A DNA stretch of 58,649 bases, taken from Rhodospirillales bacterium (GTDB taxonomy: Bacteria > Pseudomonadota > Alphaproteobacteria > Acetobacterales > Acetobacteraceae). Within the stretch, counting starts at the first letter, position 1. The number at the start of each line of letters is the position of its first letter. A program made the translations under genes and the position numbers. The notes under the pieces were generated by a model. That model ran no database searches. It was not told where the DNA came from and saw nothing but the letters and a program-made list of their open reading frames with translations. Where the stretch lies: assembly GCA_025362815.1 (NCBI GenBank), contig JANYFG010000091.1, positions 1-58,649 on the forward strand. Reading direction: 5' to 3'. This document shows, piece by piece, positions 53,614-58,649 of the stretch.

Positions 53614-54612
53614 TTAAATTTCCTCCACAGCTTCAATCCCAAAACTGCGCGACGACCGGAACACCGCCTCCAACGCCGCCACGGTCGCCAGCATCTGCTG
53701 CGTCTCCATCGGATACGCCGCCCCCCCGCCGGCCGCCACCGCGAACGCTTCCAGATTGGCCCGAACCGAGGGCGCCGGGGGATAATCGGTCACCACGCGC
53801 GCAGCCCCTCGCAGGCACACCGTCATCGTCCACCCTTCCGGTGCTTCCGGATGGGTCTTGTCGCGGATTTCCACCCAGCCCTTGCTGCCGTAAAGCGCCA
53901 GCCGCCCGTCGAACGGGGTGGCCAAAATGGCGCTCAGCAACGCGGTCGGCCCGCTGCGAAACCGGATCATCGCCGCCAGCGTGTCGCCGTTGGACAGATC
54001 CGAGCCGAGCTGGGCCACCTGCACATAGGCCGTCTCGGCGGGCCCGAAAAAGCTGGTCGCGAGGTCGAGCAGATGAATGCCGGTGGCCGTCATCGGCCCC
54101 GCCGGCGCTTCGGTGGCAGACAGCCGCCAGTTGTCGCGGGGCAGCGTCAGGAACTTGTCCTGGCTGAAATTGCCCTCCATCTGCAACAGCGCGCCGAGTT
54201 TTCCATCCGCGATCAGCCGCCGAACATCGTCGATTGCCGGCTCGAATCGCCGCTCATGGCCCACCGCCAGCGTCACGTTGTGGGCCCGGCACGCCGCCAC
54301 TGCCGCGCGCGCCTCGGCCAACGTCAAACACAGCGGCTTTTCGCAGAACACATGCTTGCCCGCCTGGGCCGCCATCACGATCTGCGCGGGATGCTGCGTG
54401 TGCGGCGTACACAGGATCACCGCATCGATGGCGGGATCCGCGATCAGCTCCTCAAGACTCGCGGCGTGGCGAATACCCAGCCGGGCCGCTTCGCCCGCGG
54501 TATGCGGGCCCGGATCAACGCCCGCCACCACCCGCATCACGGCGCTGTCGCGAAGCGTGTCCACGATGGTCCGCCCCCACCAGCCAAGCCCCAGAATACC
54601 CGCGTTCAACAT
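53614..54612 (-). CDS. Gfo/Idh/MocA family NAD(P)-dependent oxidoreductase
   Basis: 332 aa. N-terminal Rossmann motif G-I-L-G-L-G-W-W-G near residue 5, the family signature C-E-K-P-L near 90 and a C-terminal alpha/beta substrate domain with G-I-H-L-L-D near 175. Members oxidise or reduce sugars, inositols or nucleotide sugars. It is 10 nt downstream of the rmd-like gene, suggesting a further step in nucleotide-sugar or surface-glycan synthesis; the exact substrate is not known. Confidence 0.87.
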   Translation of the reverse strand: MLNAGILGLGWWGRTIVDTLRDSAVMRVVAGVDPGPHTAGEAARLGIRHAASLEELIADPAIDAVILCTPHTQHPAQIVMAAQAGKHVFCEKPLCLTLAEARAAVAACRAHNVTLAVGHERRFEPAIDDVRRLIADGKLGALLQMEGNFSQDKFLTLPRDNWRLSATEAPAGPMTATGIHLLDLATSFFGPAETAYVQVAQLGSDLSNGDTLAAMIRFRSGPTALLSAILATPFDGRLALYGSKGWVEIRDKTHPEAPEGWTMTVCLRGAARVVTDYPPAPSVRANLEAFAVAAGGGAAYPMETQQMLATVAALEAVFRSSRSFGIEAVEEI

Positions 54613-54622
54613 GCAATCTCTC

Positions 54623-55591
54623 CTATGCGCGGGCTTCGCAGGCCGCGCAGGCCGCGCAGGCCTCGACGGCCACGCGCTCCCGCCAATCCGCGATCACGTC
54701 CGCAATCGTCGTCTCCCAGGCAATCCTCGGCTGCCAGCCCAGCAGCGCCCGGGCCGCCGACGCATCGCCGGACGCCAGCGGAATGTCGCTCGCCCGCATG
54801 AGACCGTCCGCCGTCTGGATCGAAGCGGTCACGCCCGCCTCGGCCATCAGCGCCGCCAGCACGTCGCCAATCCGCCGCGCGGTGCCCGAGGCCACGTTGA
54901 GGATGGTGCCGGGGGCGAAATCGAGCCCCGGCCGCAGGCACGCGGCATAGGCCGCACACACGTCTCGCACGTCGAGAAAATCGCGATGTGCGGCAAGGTC
55001 GCCCACCGTCACCACCGCCGGCTGAATCCCGGCCGCAATCCGCATCACCTGGCGCGCGAACGCCGGCACCGCATAGCTGGGGGATTGCCCCGCCCCGGTG
55101 TGGTTGAACGGGCGCACGCGTATCACCCGCAGCCCCTGTGCCGCCATCGCCCCCAGCGCCAGATCGGCGGCGGCCTTCGTGGCGCTGTACACGTTCAGCG
55201 GCGAAGGCACCGCGCGCTCGTCGAGCGCCATTCCGGATTTGAAGCTGGCGCCATAGAGATCCGACGTGGAGGCGAACACCATCCGGCAATCCGGCGCATG
55301 CCTGGCAATGGCATCCGCCAGCGCCAGCGTGCCACCGAGATTGACCTTCCACGCCCGCTGCGGATCGGCCCGCGCATCGCCGATCGCGGCCACCGCCGCC
55401 AGATGCACGCACCCATCCGGCCGCAGGTGGGCGATCAGCGCGTCGCAGGCGTCACGATCGGTGATATCGAGCGGCGCCGCGCCACCCAGGCTGCCCGGGG
55501 CGATCACCTCCGCCGCCGGATACGCGGTGGCCAGCTCGGCCAGCAGATGCCGGCCGACAAACCCCGATGCCCCCGTGACGAGGATCCTCAC
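54623..55591 (-). CDS. rmd: NAD-dependent nucleotide-sugar reductase/epimerase (GDP-6-deoxy-lyxo-hexulose reductase-like)
   Basis: 322 aa starting with GTG at 55591 (M-R-I-L-V-T-G-A-S-G-F-V-G), with AAGG ahead. Extended SDR: T-G-A-S-G-F-V-G near 6, catalytic S-T-S and Y-S-A-T-K near 135. Placed 9 nt after gmd, it most likely reduces GDP-4-keto-6-deoxymannose to GDP-D-rhamnose (RMD); an epimerase/reductase giving another GDP-6-deoxy sugar is possible. The C-terminus ends in an unusual A-C-A-A-C-A-A-C-E-A-R-A tail encoded by a 9-bp tandem repeat. Confidence 0.8.
   Translation of the reverse strand: MRILVTGASGFVGRHLLAELATAYPAAEVIAPGSLGGAAPLDITDRDACDALIAHLRPDGCVHLAAVAAIGDARADPQRAWKVNLGGTLALADAIARHAPDCRMVFASTSDLYGASFKSGMALDERAVPSPLNVYSATKAAADLALGAMAAQGLRVIRVRPFNHTGAGQSPSYAVPAFARQVMRIAAGIQPAVVTVGDLAAHRDFLDVRDVCAAYAACLRPGLDFAPGTILNVASGTARRIGDVLAALMAEAGVTASIQTADGLMRASDIPLASGDASAARALLGWQPRIAWETTIADVIADWRERVAVEACAACAACEARA
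54638..54662 (-). repeat. 9-bp tandem repeat at the 3' end of the rmd-like gene
   Basis: GCAGGCCGC is repeated almost three times (two full units plus a partial third ending CCT). In the coding frame it gives an Ala-Cys-Ala repeat in the last dozen residues, outside the conserved fold. It may vary in copy number between strains by slippage. Confidence 0.7.
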
Positions 55592-55600
55592 GGACGCGCC

Positions 55601-56623
<1,023 letters not shown>

Positions 56624-56862
56624 TCAAATCCGGCGGGCTCGTCGCCGACGCGATCTGATAGGTCACGCCTGGGGTGCATGTCCACTTGCCTTGTGCCGCG
56701 CCGCCGGCACCGTCAGTGCCGGCCCGGGTGCCCAACGCGGTTTGCGCTGTCAATCGTGACAATGACGACGCTTGGTTATCACCGGGCATGAGGCTGTCAC
56801 GGGCCCATCACACCGCCCCTCCAAAACTGCCAATCGGAATGGCCAGCGAAAGGGTCCCGCAT

Positions 56863-58649
56863 ATGACGATCGCGTTCAGCCGCCGGCAGGTCGAAGACGA
56901 TCTGGCTCCAGACGACGCGCTGATGCCGATCCAGGCGATCTATTCCCGCGTGATGCCCGAACCGGCACAAGGCCTCATCCTGCCCAGGCGCGCGGTGCTG
57001 CCCAGGCCAGAGGCACCTTCCGTCCCCGCGCCCCTCCCGGCGCCATCACTGCCGGCGCCAAGGCGCCTGCGCATCGTCCGGCCCGCGCTGAAGTTCGCCT
57101 ACACCTTGGTCCGCCCGGTGGTCCGCCCGCTGGTTTGGCGATTGAAAACCTTCCTCCAGCGCGACGTCCACGCGTTGCTGCTGGACGTCCGCGCGGGGCA
57201 GGCGGCCCAGCTCCAGGCGCTGGCACAGCTGAAAGCACCGGCGAATGTTGCGCCATCGCTGTCCCCCACCATCGTTCTCCCCGCGCCGCCGCGGCGCAAA
57301 ATCCACCAGTTCCACGCCGGCTCCGCCCACGGCGACGCCATCACCAACGCCATGTTCCTGATCCAACGCACGCTTCGCGCCCAGGGCTATGACAGCGAGA
57401 TCTTCGTCGAGCATCTCGCCCCCGGCCTCGAGCAGCGCCTGCACCCGCTCGCTGCCCTGCCGCTGCACAACGATTATGTCATGCTCGTGCACCACTCCAT
57501 GGGCCATGACGGTTTCGCCCGCGTGCTCGCCTCGCCGGCCCCGAAGCTGTTGATCTATCACAATATCACCCCACCGCCGCTGTTGGCGTTCAACCCGTTC
57601 CTGCAACGGGCGGCGGAGACAGGCCGCCTGCAGCTGGCCCAACTGCGCCACCACGTGGTGGCCGCCATCGCCGACAGCACGTTCAACGGCGTCGAGCTCC
57701 GCCGCCTCGGCTTCCCTTGCGTGCGCGAGGCCACCCTCCTGTTCGACGTCGACCGCCTGCTGGCCCACGCCGTCAAACCGCCGCGCGAGAACGATATCTT
57801 CACCGTCCTCTTCGTGGGGCGCGAGGTGCCGAGCAAAGGCCAGGCCGATCTGGTCGAAGCCTTTGCCTGCTTCGCGCAACGCTTCCGGTCGCACACGGGA
57901 AAACCGGCCCGGCTCGTCCTCGCCGGCGCCGGTGCCAGCGACGCGGTGGCCTATCGCCGCGACATCCTGGCCCGCATCGACCGCCACGGGCTGAAAGACA
58001 GCGTGCTGCTCACGGGCGCGCTGTCGGACGCCGACCTGCACGCCTGGTTCGGCCGCGCCGATCTCTACGTCTCGCTCAGCCGGCACGAGGGATTCGGCGT
58101 GCCGCTGGTCGAGGCCATGGCCTACGGCATTCCGGTGCTGGCGCTGAACGTCGGCGCGGTGGCCGCAACCTTGGGCACGGGCGGCGTGCTGCTGGACGAG
58201 TCCACGCCGGGCACCGTGGCGGACGCCATGCTCCGCCTGGCCTGCGACGACGCGCATGCCAGCGCCATCCGCAACGGCCAGCACGCGGCGCTGCAGAGCT
58301 GGCGGCTCGACCGTCATATGCCGACCCTGAACCAGCTCCTGCTGATGGCCGGCGCCGCGCCACCGCAGCCGCCGAACATCGCCGCCAGCCTGCGCCACGG
58401 CGTCGAGCTCACCTTCACCCGCGACGGCGAGACCCCAACGGGGCCGCCGGTTCGCGGCGGGCTTCACGTCACCGTGGCGCAAGACGCCGTGCCGCCCATC
58501 GATCGTGACAGCGGCGTCCTTGCTTTGGCACTGGTGTCCTGCCCCGTCTCAGTGCTTCCCGCCGGGATGGCCCGGCGGCTGAACAGCTTCTTCGACGGCG
58601 TGCTGGTGGTGTCGGACATCGAGAAGAACGCCGTGATCGAATCGGGCGT
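56863..58649 (+). CDS. Large glycosyltransferase, GT4 domain plus start of a second domain (3' end cut by window)
   Basis: The frame is open from the ATG at 56863 to the window end (at least 595 codons). Residues 1-95 are a Pro/Ala-rich, partly disordered N-terminus. From about 145 (K-I-H-Q-F-H-A-G-S-A-H-G-D-A) a GT4 domain follows, with V-G-R-E-V-P-S-K-G near 325 and the E-x7-E motif E409 to E417 (H-E-G-F-G-V-P-L-V-E). From about 548 a second segment (R-R-L-N-S-F-F-D-G-V-L-V-V-S-D) resembles the start of another GT4-type domain. It probably adds sugars, perhaps GDP-rhamnose made by the divergent genes, to a surface polysaccharide. Confidence 0.85.
   Translation, partial: MTIAFSRRQVEDDLAPDDALMPIQAIYSRVMPEPAQGLILPRRAVLPRPEAPSVPAPLPAPSLPAPRRLRIVRPALKFAYTLVRPVVRPLVWRLKTFLQRDVHALLLDVRAGQAAQLQALAQLKAPANVAPSLSPTIVLPAPPRRKIHQFHAGSAHGDAITNAMFLIQRTLRAQGYDSEIFVEHLAPGLEQRLHPLAALPLHNDYVMLVHHSMGHDGFARVLASPAPKLLIYHNITPPPLLAFNPFLQRAAETGRLQLAQLRHHVVAAIADSTFNGVELRRLGFPCVREATLLFDVDRLLAHAVKPPRENDIFTVLFVGREVPSKGQADLVEAFACFAQRFRSHTGKPARLVLAGAGASDAVAYRRDILARIDRHGLKDSVLLTGALSDADLHAWFGRADLYVSLSRHEGFGVPLVEAMAYGIPVLALNVGAVAATLGTGGVLLDESTPGTVADAMLRLACDDAHASAIRNGQHAALQSWRLDRHMPTLNQLLLMAGAAPPQPPNIAASLRHGVELTFTRDGETPTGPPVRGGLHVTVAQDAVPPIDRDSGVLALALVSCPVSVLPAGMARRLNSFFDGVLVVSDIEKNAVIESG

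Overview
The window is high-GC bacterial chromosome, coding on both strands, almost certainly from an alphaproteobacterium. I infer Acetobacteraceae or close kin from the gene families (TPR-glycosyltransferase, PIG-V-like protein, type III PKS operon) and from AT-rich hairpin repeats sitting between otherwise GC-rich genes. No rRNA, tRNA or CRISPR array is visible. It opens with the last 39 codons and right inverted repeat of an IS5-family element, and ends inside a large glycosyltransferase gene that runs off the edge.

Layout. 1-7.4 kb: IS5 end, ABC exporter and M20 amidohydrolase (-), a 3-hydroxyisobutyrate dehydrogenase-like gene (+), a CoA-transferase/crotonase pair (-), and a class C serine hydrolase (+). 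7.5-13.1 kb: the complete 2-methylcitrate pathway for propionate, prpD-prpC-prpB-prpE (-). 13.4-18.4 kb: a branched-chain amino-acid-type ABC importer with a fused LivM-LivG protein and an intrinsic terminator after the binding-protein gene. 18.5-21.2 kb: a TPR-glycosyltransferase, convergent with a PIG-V-like membrane glycosyltransferase and a coupled 54-aa membrane protein. 21.3-28.0 kb: a sugar ABC importer (binding protein, two permeases, ATPase) with a GH31 glycosidase, joined by overlapping stops and starts. 28.2-31.7 kb: a nitrate/sulfonate-type ABC importer with an alpha/beta hydrolase (-). 31.8-40.5 kb: valine/leucine catabolism (isobutyryl-CoA dehydrogenase, mmsB, an acyl-CoA synthetase, a 69-aa protein, ivd, mccB, mccA). 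40.6-47.5 kb: IlvD/Edd dehydratase, cysteine synthase-like enzyme, gamma-glutamyltransferase, a secreted small protein, a PRC-barrel protein and an SDR. 47.7-53.5 kb: a translationally coupled operon of acyl carrier protein, ketosynthase, type III polyketide synthase, methyltransferase and FAD oxidoreductase, followed by DUF2147 and alpha/beta-hydrolase genes. 53.6-58.6 kb: GDP-sugar genes (Gfo/Idh/MocA, rmd-like, gmd) divergent from the glycosyltransferase.

How the parts connect. The 31.8-40.5 kb cluster breaks down branched-chain acyl-CoAs; valine (and isoleucine) breakdown yields propionyl-CoA, which the prp operon oxidises. The Liv-type importer could feed this. The ACP/ketosynthase/type III PKS/methyltransferase/flavoprotein operon looks like a pathway for a methylated, oxidised phenolic or quinone lipid; I do not recognise it as a described system.

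The most unusual non-coding signal is a dispersed composite repeat: two AT-rich hairpin modules (A and B) in fixed order and orientation, five composite copies and one B-only copy. In four of the five composites module A lies 0-5 nt after a stop codon on the same strand. In four composites the tail of A is complementary to the head of B, so the unit could fold into a larger cruciform-like structure.
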